From the NCBI RefSeq assembly GCF_003634215.1, contig NZ_RBWX01000007.1, forward strand, positions 978,945-1,042,944: 64,000 nt of DNA, in the 5' to 3' direction. This DNA is from Sphingosinicella microcystinivorans. Lineage in GTDB: Bacteria; Pseudomonadota; Alphaproteobacteria; Sphingomonadales; Sphingomonadaceae. Positions 55,333 to 62,653 of the stretch are shown here, piece after piece (position 1 is the first letter of the stretch; every line of letters begins with the position of its first letter). The translations under genes were made by a program, and so were the position numbers. The notes beneath the pieces are model-generated. The model was not told the DNA's origin. It did no database searches and saw nothing but the letters and a program-made list of their open reading frames with translations.

Positions 55333-55613
55333 AGGCGCGCATTGATCCAAGACCAAGTGGTCTTGTCCAGCCACCCCTGATGTTGGCCTGAGTTCAGCTT
55401 CGAAATAAACAAACGATCATTTTTATCGAGCTTTTGCTGCAGGAACGCGCTGATATCCTCCGCCGTGTTGGTAGTAGAGATCCATCGCACGGTTTCTAGG
55501 CCGGAGTCTTTCACGTTATCATAGCGTTCGAGATGGGCAATGAATTCACGACGGGCTTGGTCATAGCCCGAGCGTTCCTTATTCAGATTCCATGTAACTA
55601 CAAAAACAGCCAT
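55329..55613 (-). CDS. SinR-like small protein (possible Cas2/VapD-like fold)
   Basis: Protein of 94 aa beginning MAVFVVTWNLNKE and containing VRWISTTNTAEDISAFLQ and NDRLFISKLNS. This resembles small proteins commonly labelled SinR family, whose strand-helix pattern (VVTWNL; WISTT; LFISKL) recalls the ferredoxin-like Cas2/VapD group; that fold link is my inference. It is not related to Bacillus SinR by sequence. AGGAGG gives a strong ribosome site before the ATG at 55613. It lies 24 bp after the DUF2188 gene on the same strand and its stop overlaps the dipeptidase remnant. No nuclease residues can be assigned. Confidence 0.7.
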   Translation of the reverse strand: MAVFVVTWNLNKERSGYDQARREFIAHLERYDNVKDSGLETVRWISTTNTAEDISAFLQQKLDKNDRLFISKLNSGQHQGWLDKTTWSWINARL

Positions 55614-55637
55614 TTTTTGTCCTCCTGTTTAATCACG

Positions 55638-55871
55638 TTAGCCACGTGGTGGATGGGGATCATTGCCGTGGCTGTCGCTGCTCGAGATACGACCGTCGCG
55701 GTTGTGTATGCGCAGTTCTGTCTGTTGATTACGGCTGATCTCGCGACCGCGTTCGAGCGCCTGCGCCTTGGTGTCAAAATGACCGCTGGCGCGTTCGCTG
55801 CCACCCCGTTTTACATCCCACCCACCGTTGGAGTTCGGCACCACGTGGTGAGTTTTGGGTCCCTTTGGCAT
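55638..55871 (-). CDS. DUF2188 family small protein
   Basis: Protein of 77 aa with the DUF2188 pattern: THHVVPNSNGGWDVKRGG at the N-terminus, then HFDTKAQALERGREI and ELRIHNRDGRI, ending in a GNDPHPPRG tail. The family's function is unknown. AAGGAC precedes the ATG at 55871. It is the first gene of a two-gene unit with the SinR-like protein, a pairing seen often in mobile DNA (from general knowledge). A 14-bp perfect palindrome lies 17 bp upstream of its start. Confidence 0.8.
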   Translation of the reverse strand: MPKGPKTHHVVPNSNGGWDVKRGGSERASGHFDTKAQALERGREISRNQQTELRIHNRDGRISSSDSHGNDPHPPRG

Positions 55872-55887
55872 TTTGTCGTCCTTGCAA

Positions 55888-55901
55888 TTGTATCGATACA
55901 A
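55888..55901. promoter_or_regulatory. Palindrome TTGTATCGATACAA
   Basis: Perfect 14-bp palindrome between the DUF2188 gene (minus) and the XRE regulator (plus), 17 bp upstream of the DUF2188 start. A natural target for the XRE protein or for autoregulation of the small-gene pair. Confidence 0.55.
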
Positions 55902-55910
55902 AATATACCG

Positions 55911-55975
55911 CTACTCCGAACAAATTGAGGGTTTGTGATTCGCTTGTCAAGGCGATAAAGTGCGCCTACTCCGAA
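55911..55975 (+). repeat. Direct repeat CTACTCCGAA, two copies
   Basis: CTACTCCGAA at 55911-55920 and 55966-55975, 55 bp apart, in the divergent region of the island. The second copy ends 19 bp before the XRE start. They may be binding sites for the XRE regulator. Confidence 0.5.
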
Positions 55976-55994
55976 TTTTTTGAATTGGGTAAAA

Positions 55995-56318
55995 ATGACC
56001 TCAGTGAACCCGCTTGGCGATCGTATTCGTAATCTAAGAAAAGAAAGAGGGCTAACCCTAGATCAGCTTGCGGAACAAAGCGGATCGAGTAAGAGCTATA
56101 TCTGGGAGTTAGAGAATAAGCGGCCACCTCGGCCATCTGCTGAGAAGCTGGCGAAGATCGCTGACAAATTAGGAACTACAATTGATTTTCTTCTTGAAGG
56201 TGAAACTTCGCAGGAAGACGCAGAGGACGCACATTTCTATCGCAGCTATCAGAAAATGGATGCACCGACGAAAGCAAAGATTCGCCGTATGGTTGAACTT
56301 TGGGGTGATGATGAGTGA
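55995..56318 (+). CDS. XRE-family helix-turn-helix regulator (antitoxin-like)
   Basis: DNA-binding protein of 107 aa. The helix-turn-helix spans about residues 5-60: RIRNLRKERGLTLDQLAEQS, GSSKSYIWELENKRPPRPSA, KLAKIADKLGTTIDFLL. The ATG at 55995 has only a weak ribosome site. Its TGA overlaps the GTG of the ImmA/IrrE-like gene (GTGA), the standard arrangement of an XRE repressor and a metallopeptidase that inactivates it or of a type II toxin-antitoxin pair. Codon use is visibly less GC-rich than in the flanking chromosome. Confidence 0.88.
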   Translation: MTSVNPLGDRIRNLRKERGLTLDQLAEQSGSSKSYIWELENKRPPRPSAEKLAKIADKLGTTIDFLLEGETSQEDAEDAHFYRSYQKMDAPTKAKIRRMVELWGDDE

Positions 56319-57199
56319 ATTTGAAGCTGTCTGCAAATCGCTGGGCTGCAGACCTTACGCGGCTGCTTGACCAAGTCTATGCAGATGGTCACGGTCGATT
56401 TCCCGTTAATGTAACGACTGTCGCGCGCGAATTTAGTGCTCAGCGATTTTCTGGCGATGCAATTACATTGGTGAAAGGAGCAAGCCTCGGCAAGTTTGAT
56501 GGTGCGCTATACCGAGCTCCTACCGGAAAATCAGGATGGGGCATCATTTACAACGATGCCATTAGTTCCAAAGGGCGCATAAACTTCACGCTGGCACATG
56601 AGTTTGGCCACTATTTGCTGCACCGCGCCGACTATCCTGACGGCATCGAATGTGGACAGCAGGACATGGTGCGCTGGGACGGCGTCTATCGGGAAATTGA
56701 ACAGCAAGCGAATACTTTTGCAGCTGGACTTCTAATGCCGCTCAATGATTTCCGACTTCAAATTCCTGCAAAGGCGAAACCCTCGCTCGACGATCTTGTA
56801 GCGTGTGGGGAACGCTACGGCGTGTCGCTAATGGCTGCGGCATTGCGCTGGATTGAGTATGCTGAACGTCGTTCTGTTCTTGTTGTCTCACGTGACGGGT
56901 TCGTACTATGGGCGCGCTCCAGCAAAAGCGCGCTTAAGACCGGCGCCTATTTCAGAACAGTGAACCGCACGCCCATTGAATTGCCCGTCGCCTCACTTGC
57001 TGCGACGGGTGGGGTTGGCGGTAGGAGCGTTGCAGAACATGACGAGGCTTGGTTTGGAGAGCCGTCCACCGAACTTACGCTCTTTTCAGATCAGTATGAT
57101 TTTACGATCTCGCTTGTGCATCTAGGCGAGGCAGTTTGGCGACCGCATGAAGATGATGATTGGGTGCCTGATACTTTTGATCTGATGCGTCGGCGTTGA
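56315..57199 (+). CDS. ImmA/IrrE family metallopeptidase
   Basis: Protein of 294 aa with the zinc motif HEFGH (in FTLAHEFGHYLLHRADYPDG) and a downstream Glu ligand in IEQQANTFAAGLLMP, the COG2856 signature. The C-terminal 110 residues form an additional domain with no clear match by eye. The GTG start overlaps the XRE stop. Known relatives either cleave their partner XRE repressor to induce a mobile element or act as toxins. With no integrase in view, a stand-alone stress or defence module is also possible. Its lower GC content suggests horizontal origin. Confidence 0.88.
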   Translation: MNLKLSANRWAADLTRLLDQVYADGHGRFPVNVTTVAREFSAQRFSGDAITLVKGASLGKFDGALYRAPTGKSGWGIIYNDAISSKGRINFTLAHEFGHYLLHRADYPDGIECGQQDMVRWDGVYREIEQQANTFAAGLLMPLNDFRLQIPAKAKPSLDDLVACGERYGVSLMAAALRWIEYAERRSVLVVSRDGFVLWARSSKSALKTGAYFRTVNRTPIELPVASLAATGGVGGRSVAEHDEAWFGEPSTELTLFSDQYDFTISLVHLGEAVWRPHEDDDWVPDTFDLMRRR

Positions 57200-57410
57200 A
57201 TGGTATAGCGGTTGGCTTCCGCTTCTCCCACTTACCTCAGTGTAAATTAGATTGCGCCCAGCCCATTTTTGCGTATCCTCACTCCGCATTTTGCGCGCGA
57301 AGGGAGAGTCGCGTGCTTTCGATGCTGTGTGCGTGCGGGCGTACTGTGGGAGGCGCGCCCGCCGCACACGATCGGCCCGAAAAACGGGCGGTTGTGGGGA
57401 AGGGTACGCC

Positions 57411-58838
57411 ATGAACGCGCCGGTTCATCCGCAGGAGTTTCGCACCGACGACGGCTCGACGCCCGCGGAGCGTTTCGCGCGCCTTCGCGATACGGGCTAT
57501 GCCGATCTGGCGCATTTGCCCGGCGAGATGCCGCGGTCGCGGCTGCGCGGCGTGCTGCGCAGCCTCGCGTTCCTGAAAGACCCGCTCACCATGGTGCGCG
57601 ATCAGATGGGCCGCTATGGCCGCGTCTATCGCACGCCCAACATCAGCGGCGGCTGGCAGGTCTCGCTGATCGGGCCGGAAGCGAACGAGCTCGTCTTCAT
57701 GGATCGGGACAAGACGTTTTCTTCGGAGCAGGGCTGGAACCCGATCCTCGATCTGCTGTTCCCGCGCGGCGTGATGCTGATGGATTTCGAAGAGCACCGC
57801 GTTCACCGGAAAACGCTCTCGGTCGCCTTCAAGCCCGCGCCGATGCAGAATTATCTGGGCGCGCTGCAGGATGGCATCGCCGCGCGCGTCGCGAAATGGC
57901 CGGAGGACGTGAAATTCTATCCGGCGATCAAGCAGCTCACGCTCGATCTTGCCGCCACCTCCTTCCTCGGCATCCCCTGGGGGCCGGAGGCGGACCGGAT
58001 CAACAAGAGCTTCGTCGATATGGTCGCGGCGTCCATGGGCATCGTGCGGCGGCCCTTGCCGTTCACGGCGATGGCGCGCGGGGTGAAGGGGCGGGCCTAT
58101 ATGTGCGCCTTCTTCGGGCGCGAGATTCCGAAGCGCCGCGGCGCGACCGGAGACGACATCTTCACGCAGATCTGCAATGCGGAGCACGAGGACGAGGCGA
58201 CCGGCAAGACGCGGCTGCTCACCGATCAGGAAATCATCGATCACATGAATTTCCTGATGATGGCGGCGCACGACACGCTCACCTCCTCGCTCACCTCCAC
58301 CGTTTATTATCTGGGTGCCTCGCCGCAGTGGCAGGAAACGCTGCGCGACGAGGTGCGCGGCGCACGCGCGGCGTTCGGGGACAGGATTCCCTATGGGGAG
58401 CTGGACCGGTTCGAAAAGTGCGAGTGGGCCTTCAAGGAAGCGATGCGCCTGAATGCGCCCGTGCCCGGCCTGCCGCGCCGGGCGCTCAAGGATTTCGTGT
58501 TCGGGAACTATACGATCCCGGCAGGTACACACATCGGCATCAACCCGATGATGACCCATCGTCTCCCCGATCTCTGGCCCGATCCGGACCGGTTCGATCC
58601 CTCGCGCTTTTCGCCCGAAAACGCCAAGGGCCGGCACAAATACGCCTGGGTGCCCTTCGGCGGCGGCGGCCACATGTGCCTCGGCCTCCACTTCGCCTAC
58701 ATGCAGGCGAAGGCCTTCCTGTTCGAGCTGCTGGAGGGGCGCCGCATCGTGCTCGGCGAAGGCTACAAGGCGGACTTCGCCATGTTCCCGATGCCAAGGC
58801 CCCGCGACGGTCTCCCGCTCAGGCTTGAGCGGATCTGA
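57411..58838 (+). CDS. Cytochrome P450
   Basis: Soluble haem monooxygenase of 475 aa. Visible motifs are AAHDTLTSSL in the I helix (with His in the usual Gly/Glu position of the oxygen-activation motif, as in CYP51/CYP120-type proteins), FKEAMRL as the ExxR motif of the K helix, and FGGGGHMCLG holding the haem-thiolate Cys. GGAAGGG precedes the ATG at 57411; the in-frame upstream ORF has no ribosome site. No ferredoxin or reductase gene is adjacent. The 211 bp before it show no gene. Substrate unknown; a lipid or terpenoid is common for this motif set. Its end overlaps the convergent Lrp gene by 20 bp. Confidence 0.93.
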   Translation: MNAPVHPQEFRTDDGSTPAERFARLRDTGYADLAHLPGEMPRSRLRGVLRSLAFLKDPLTMVRDQMGRYGRVYRTPNISGGWQVSLIGPEANELVFMDRDKTFSSEQGWNPILDLLFPRGVMLMDFEEHRVHRKTLSVAFKPAPMQNYLGALQDGIAARVAKWPEDVKFYPAIKQLTLDLAATSFLGIPWGPEADRINKSFVDMVAASMGIVRRPLPFTAMARGVKGRAYMCAFFGREIPKRRGATGDDIFTQICNAEHEDEATGKTRLLTDQEIIDHMNFLMMAAHDTLTSSLTSTVYYLGASPQWQETLRDEVRGARAAFGDRIPYGELDRFEKCEWAFKEAMRLNAPVPGLPRRALKDFVFGNYTIPAGTHIGINPMMTHRLPDLWPDPDRFDPSRFSPENAKGRHKYAWVPFGGGGHMCLGLHFAYMQAKAFLFELLEGRRIVLGEGYKADFAMFPMPRPRDGLPLRLERI

Positions 58839-59292
58839 CCGGCACGGCGGTGGTGCTCTTGATCTCCGAGAGCGCCATGGAAGAGGTGATCTCCTGCACG
58901 CCGGGAAGGCGGGATAGCCTCTCGAAGAACAGCTTCTCGTAAGCCTCGATGTCCGTCGTCACGATCCGCAGCAGGAAGTCCGTCGTGCCCATCAGCACGT
59001 AGCATTCCTGGATCTCCTCTATCTCCCGCACCGTCGCCTCGAATTCCGCCATGTGCGCCCGCCCGTGCGCCGAGAGCTTCACGTTGGCGAAGACCTGCGC
59101 GCCAAGCCCCACCTTGCGCCTGTCGAGCAGCGCCACGCGCTTGCGAATGATGCCTGCCTCTTCCATCGCCGCGATGCGCCGCCAGCACGGCGATTGGGAC
59201 AGGCCCACGCGCTCCGCGATCTCCGCGGTGGAAAGGCTGCAATCCTCCTGCAGAACGCGAAGGATTTTTCGGTCGAAATCGTCAAGCTGCAT
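58819..59292 (-). CDS. Lrp/AsnC family transcriptional regulator
   Basis: Regulator of 157 aa with an N-terminal helix-turn-helix (FDRKILRVLQEDCSLSTAEI, then VGLSQSPCWRRIAAMEEAGI) and a C-terminal RAM effector domain (CYVLMGTTDFLLRIVTTDIE). The family senses amino acids. It is divergent from a small ACT-like protein, and TTTATG/CATAAA half-sites overlap its start and upstream region. Its end overlaps the P450 gene. Confidence 0.92.
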   Translation of the reverse strand: MQLDDFDRKILRVLQEDCSLSTAEIAERVGLSQSPCWRRIAAMEEAGIIRKRVALLDRRKVGLGAQVFANVKLSAHGRAHMAEFEATVREIEEIQECYVLMGTTDFLLRIVTTDIEAYEKLFFERLSRLPGVQEITSSMALSEIKSTTAVPVRSAQA

Positions 59293-59332
59293 AAATTAGT
59301 CTTTATGAAATTGGATTTGCGGATTTTTATGC
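59290..59332. promoter_or_regulatory. TTTATG half-sites, candidate Lrp operator
   Basis: CATAAA (59290-59295), TTTATG (59302-59307) and TTTATG (59327-59332), the first two forming an inverted repeat with a 6-bp spacer that overlaps the Lrp start codon. This AT-rich layout fits Lrp autoregulation. The inner arms resemble those of the palindrome at 51045-51061. Confidence 0.45.
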
Positions 59333-59420
59333 ACAAAATCGGTGAATGCTCAATCGCTTTGCATCCCTTTTTCTCGGCGTTCGTGCGAAAAGTGCGCCGC
59401 AATCTTGAAAAAGGAATGTC

Positions 59421-59726
59421 ATGTCCACCGCTCTTGCTGCCGCCGCGCCCGCCGTTTCCGGGCCGCACCTCGCCTACGTGAGCAGGAGCGCGCATTTCGA
59501 GATTATTGCGAACGTCGATCCGCATATCAGCCTCAGAATGCTGAATTATTTCGCGCAGCGCGATCTCGTGCCCTCGGTCTTCCGGTCTCGCCGGGTCCGG
59601 GAAAAGCTGGAGATGCGCGTCGTCGTCCCCGGTCTTTCCGAGCACGATGCCTCGGTCATCGCCGACAAGATGCGCGGCCAGTTCGCCGTTGCCGCTGTGA
59701 CGCTCGAAATGGTGGTCGGCGCCTAG
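59421..59726 (+). CDS. ACT-like regulatory domain protein (IlvM-like)
   Basis: Protein of 101 aa. After a short variable N-terminus, FEIIANVDPHISLRMLNYFA through VVVPGLSEHDASVIADKM has the strand-helix pattern of an ACT domain, closest in feel to small acetolactate synthase subunits, which bind branched-chain amino acids. No catalytic subunit gene is adjacent. AAAGGAATG precedes the ATG. It is divergent from the Lrp/AsnC regulator, which supports an amino-acid-sensing role; a free-standing amino acid binding protein is the safest reading. Confidence 0.7.
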   Translation: MSTALAAAAPAVSGPHLAYVSRSAHFEIIANVDPHISLRMLNYFAQRDLVPSVFRSRRVREKLEMRVVVPGLSEHDASVIADKMRGQFAVAAVTLEMVVGA

Positions 59727-60310
59727 CGCGCCGCCGCGATCAGCGCCTCGATCGCCCAGCGGCGCACGCGCGTCGCTTCGGCGTCGTCCAGTCGCAGCAC
59801 GTCCCGGAACACGATCATCGCCTCGGGGCCCACGACAAGCGATAGCGCCGCGATCAGCGCCTTGAAGTCGGCTGCATTGAATGAAGCCCGCGCGGGCGCG
59901 AGCGCTTCCTCCAGCATCGGCGTCCGCCGGTCCTGACGGACGGGCAGGTCGCCCCGCGCCCCGCGCTCAAGCGCGCTCGCGATCATCAGGCGCAGGGGCA
60001 CCTCGTTCTCCCGGATGAGCGCATGGAGCGCCGCATCCACGCGCAGGGTGCGCTGCACCGCGTCGTCACCTGCGCCTTCCAGAACCTCGCCGATCTTGGG
60101 AAATTCGATCTCCAGCGCCGCCTCCACAAGCAGCGCATCGGCGTTCGGAAAATACCGGTAAGCTGTGGCCCGCGACACGAGCGCGGCGTCCGCGATCTCC
60201 TCAAGGCTCGGCCGATGGCCTTTTTTCAGCAGTTCGGCGGCGGCGGCCAGAATGTCCTGCCGTGTCCGCCGTCGTTGTTTCCAGCGTCCGGTCTGCTCCG
60301 CCTTCGCCAC
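59723..60310 (-). CDS. TetR family transcriptional regulator
   Basis: Regulator of 195 aa with an N-terminal helix-turn-helix (RRRTRQDILAAAAELLKKGH, then LEEIADAALVSRATAYRYFP). The GTG at 60310 lies one base after the stop codon of the upstream NTF2-like gene, so the two are co-transcribed and probably translationally coupled. The operator-promoter at 60781-60809 would make this a self-controlled operon. Confidence 0.87.
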   Translation of the reverse strand: MAKAEQTGRWKQRRRTRQDILAAAAELLKKGHRPSLEEIADAALVSRATAYRYFPNADALLVEAALEIEFPKIGEVLEGAGDDAVQRTLRVDAALHALIRENEVPLRLMIASALERGARGDLPVRQDRRTPMLEEALAPARASFNAADFKALIAALSLVVGPEAMIVFRDVLRLDDAEATRVRRWAIEALIAAAR

Positions 60311-60311
60311 G

Positions 60312-60752
60312 CTATTGCTGGGGAAGTTGCTGAAGGATGGCGGCGAGGTCGACCCACACGTTTTCGCGCGCAATGTCGCCGTCGTCCGCGAATTCGATCA
60401 CGTGGAGCAGCCGGAATTTCAGCGGCCGGCCGCCCCCCGAAACGCCGAACGGATGCCCCGGCGCGAACCCTTCCCAAAGCGAATCGTCGACAAGGAAGTT
60501 CTCGCCGTAGAGGCGGCGCAGCGTCGTGAAGCGCCCGTCGGAGAGGTCCTGAAACAGCGCCTCATAAAAGCCGCGCGTCGCCTCGCGCCCGTGCGCGGGG
60601 CCTGCGGGCCAGCCGACGATGTCGTGTTCCACATCGTGCGAAAGCGTGGCGAGCACGCCCTCCACATCGTCGCGCGCCTCGAACCCGAAATGCGCATCCA
60701 TCCGCCGGTCCATCTCCTCCCGGCTCAAAACTCCGCTCGTCATCGTCGTCAT
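60312..60752 (-). CDS. SnoaL/NTF2-fold protein
   Basis: Protein of 146 aa with the NTF2/SnoaL pattern: REEMDRRMDAHFGFEARDDV, HDIVGWPAGPAHGREATRGFYEA-type helix and loop, and LKFRLLHVIEFADDGDIARE on the sheet. Relatives include polyketide cyclases and steroid isomerase-like enzymes. An ATG at 60785 is in frame, but the best promoter has its -10 element at 60781-60786, which would place that ATG upstream of or at the transcription start; I therefore prefer the ATG at 60752. The TetR gene follows immediately. Confidence 0.8.
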   Translation of the reverse strand: MTTMTSGVLSREEMDRRMDAHFGFEARDDVEGVLATLSHDVEHDIVGWPAGPAHGREATRGFYEALFQDLSDGRFTTLRRLYGENFLVDDSLWEGFAPGHPFGVSGGGRPLKFRLLHVIEFADDGDIARENVWVDLAAILQQLPQQ

Positions 60753-60780
60753 CTCATCGTCAGGTTGATTCGACAAAATA

Positions 60781-60809
60781 CTCATAATGAGATTTTTGTC
60801 TCACAACAA
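60781..60809 (-). promoter_or_regulatory. TetR-regulated promoter with operator in the spacer
   Basis: On the minus strand, TTGTTG (60809-60804) and TATGAG (60786-60781) are separated by exactly 17 bp. The spacer holds the inverted repeat TGAGA-N6-TCTCA (60788-60803), ending one base from the -10 element. This is a typical repressor site for the NTF2-TetR operon. Confidence 0.6.
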
Positions 60810-60845
60810 GACGAAACAGCCCCTCCGTCGACAACTTCATCAATT

Positions 60846-61109
60846 TCAGTTCACGAAATCCCCAATGTCCTCGCCATAAACCCGGTAAGACATCATCGTC
60901 ACAGTTTCCTTGAGACCGGGCACTTTGTGCAGCTTTTCCTGCACGAAGTCCTCGATCTCGGGAAGGTCGCTGAAACCCACCTTGATGAGCAGGTCATACT
61001 CGCCCGTCACCGAATAAACCTCGGCGACCTCGTCCATCTCGGCGATGCGGTTGCCCACGCTCGCGGCGTGGCCGAGGTCGCATTTGGCGAGGACGAACAG
61101 GCGGTACAT
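60846..61109 (-). CDS. Stand-alone Lrp/AsnC effector (RAM) domain protein
   Basis: Protein of 87 aa that aligns with the C-terminal ligand-binding half of Lrp/AsnC regulators (YSVTGEYDLLIKV; DLPEIEDFVQEKLHKVPGLKETVTMM) without any DNA-binding domain. Its ATG overlaps the stop of the upstream APC permease (TGATG), so the two are translationally coupled. Such stand-alone RAM proteins can bind amino acids and modify full-length Lrp proteins or enzymes. It probably senses the permease substrate. Confidence 0.85.
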   Translation of the reverse strand: MYRLFVLAKCDLGHAASVGNRIAEMDEVAEVYSVTGEYDLLIKVGFSDLPEIEDFVQEKLHKVPGLKETVTMMSYRVYGEDIGDFVN

Positions 61110-62539
61110 CAGGCTTCCTTCCGACTGGCAACGGCGATCAGGCTCTGGCGTACGCCATAGGCGAGATAGACGCCCGCGCCAATCAGGTTCCAGACGAGGA
61201 AGCGAAACTGCGTCTTTTCGGGCAGGCTGATGAACAGATAGAGGCAGCCGCCGATGGCGACGAGCGCGACCGGCAGGTGGAAGGGCACCCGGAACTGTCG
61301 CTTTGCGTTCGGTGCGCGGCGGCGCAGTACGATAAGGCTGATGCCGATGGCGGTGAATGCAGCGAGCGTGCCCGTATTGGCCAGCTCGGCGATCTCGCCG
61401 AGCGGCAGCAGACCCGCGATGATGCTGACGACGATGGCGGTGACCATGGTCATCAGGATCGGCGTACCGGTGCGGGCGTTCACGTGCGACAGCCGCTCGG
61501 GAAGCAGGCCGTCGCGTGCGATGGCGAAGAAGATTCGGCTCTGACCGTACATGAAGGCGAGCAGCACGGTCGGCATGGCGACAATGGCGCCTGCGCCGAT
61601 CAGTTGCGCAGCGACCGGCCAGTCGAGCGAACGCAGCACGTGTGCGAGCGGCTCGCCGCTTGCGGAAAACTCGGCCACCGGCATAGCGCCGATCGCTGCT
61701 GCCGCGACCGCCATGTAGACGACCGTGCAGATGAGCATGGAGCCGATGATGCCGATGGTAAGGTCGCGCGACGGGTCCTTCGCCTCTTCAGCGGCTGTCG
61801 AAACCGCATCGAACCCGTAGAAGGCAAAGAAAATCAGCGCCGCGCCCGCCATCACGCCGACCGTGTTGCCGCCGATCTCTTCGGAGCCCCAGCCATAGGG
61901 GGCGAAGGGCTCGAGGTTGGCGGCATCGAAGGCGGGCAGGGCAAGGAAGATGAAAAGCGCGAGCGCCGACATCTTGAGCAGCACAAGCAGCGTGTTCACG
62001 AACGCGCTCTCTCGCGTCCCGAGCGCAAGCAGGCCCGCGACAGCCATGGTGATGAGGACGGCGGGCACGTTGAGAATGCCGCCCGCGTGCGGCCCTGCGG
62101 CGAACTCGTGCGGGATCGTGAAGCCCCAGCTGTTAAGGAAGCCGACCGCATAGCCCGACCAGCCAACCGCGACCGCCGCGCAGACCACGGTGTATTCAAG
62201 CACGAGGCTCCAACCCACGATCCATGCCACGGGTTCACTCAGGGCCACGTAGGAATAGCTGTAGGCGCTGCCCGCGGCCGGCATCATCGTGGCAAGCTCC
62301 GCATAAGCGAGAGCGGCACAAGCGCAGACCAGACCGGCAATTGCGAAGGACACGATCACGGCGGGGCCTGCCTTACCCGCGCCGATGCCGATCAGCGTGT
62401 AAATTCCAGTGCCGACGATGGCGCCGACACCGAGTGCAACGAGATGAGGCCAGGTCAGGGTACGTTTAAGCGCGCGGTTCCCGGAATAGCTCTGCCAGTC
62501 GTCCAGGCCCTTGCGACGCCCGAAGATGTTTCCTGCCAC
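61109..62539 (-). CDS. APC superfamily amino acid permease
   Basis: Inner-membrane transporter of 476 aa with about 12 helices. VGAIVGTGIYTLIGIGAG in helix 1 is the substrate-binding unwound motif, and EEAKDPSRDL after helix 6 is typical of cationic amino acid transporter-like APC proteins. The GTG at 62539 has AGGAGG eight bases upstream; upstream ATGs are poorer. It leads an operon with the RAM-domain protein. Unlike the permease at 11111 it belongs to the CAT-like branch; basic amino acids are a reasonable guess, which would fit arginine released by the cyanophycinase fusion. Confidence 0.88.
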   Translation of the reverse strand: MAGNIFGRRKGLDDWQSYSGNRALKRTLTWPHLVALGVGAIVGTGIYTLIGIGAGKAGPAVIVSFAIAGLVCACAALAYAELATMMPAAGSAYSYSYVALSEPVAWIVGWSLVLEYTVVCAAVAVGWSGYAVGFLNSWGFTIPHEFAAGPHAGGILNVPAVLITMAVAGLLALGTRESAFVNTLLVLLKMSALALFIFLALPAFDAANLEPFAPYGWGSEEIGGNTVGVMAGAALIFFAFYGFDAVSTAAEEAKDPSRDLTIGIIGSMLICTVVYMAVAAAAIGAMPVAEFSASGEPLAHVLRSLDWPVAAQLIGAGAIVAMPTVLLAFMYGQSRIFFAIARDGLLPERLSHVNARTGTPILMTMVTAIVVSIIAGLLPLGEIAELANTGTLAAFTAIGISLIVLRRRAPNAKRQFRVPFHLPVALVAIGGCLYLFISLPEKTQFRFLVWNLIGAGVYLAYGVRQSLIAVASRKEA

Positions 62540-62602
62540 GCGCAATGCCTCCTGCCATATTAATGGCGGGCACATTGGCACGCAGTATGCGCGCAGGGAA
62601 GG

Positions 62603-62644
62603 CCTGCCCCCTGGGCGTCTAGCAAAGACGCCGGTGGGGGCAGG
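62603..62644. terminator. Long GC hairpin between PEP-CTERM gene and APC operon
   Basis: Outer arms CCTGCCCCC / GGGGGCAGG and inner arms GGCGTCT / AGACGCC around AGCAA. It lies ten bases after the PEP-CTERM stop on the minus strand, where it probably terminates that gene. No T-run follows, so this is moderately supported. Confidence 0.6.
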
Positions 62645-62653
62645 AAAGGCGTG

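Noticed and set aside
55329-55613. CRISPR adaptation protein Cas2
   Set aside because: Only a faint fold resemblance. There is no repeat-spacer array and no Cas1 gene in the window.
55911-55975. Attachment-site repeats of an integrated element
   Set aside because: The CTACTCCGAA copies are only 55 bp apart and inside the island, not at its ends, and no integrase is present; regulatory sites fit better.
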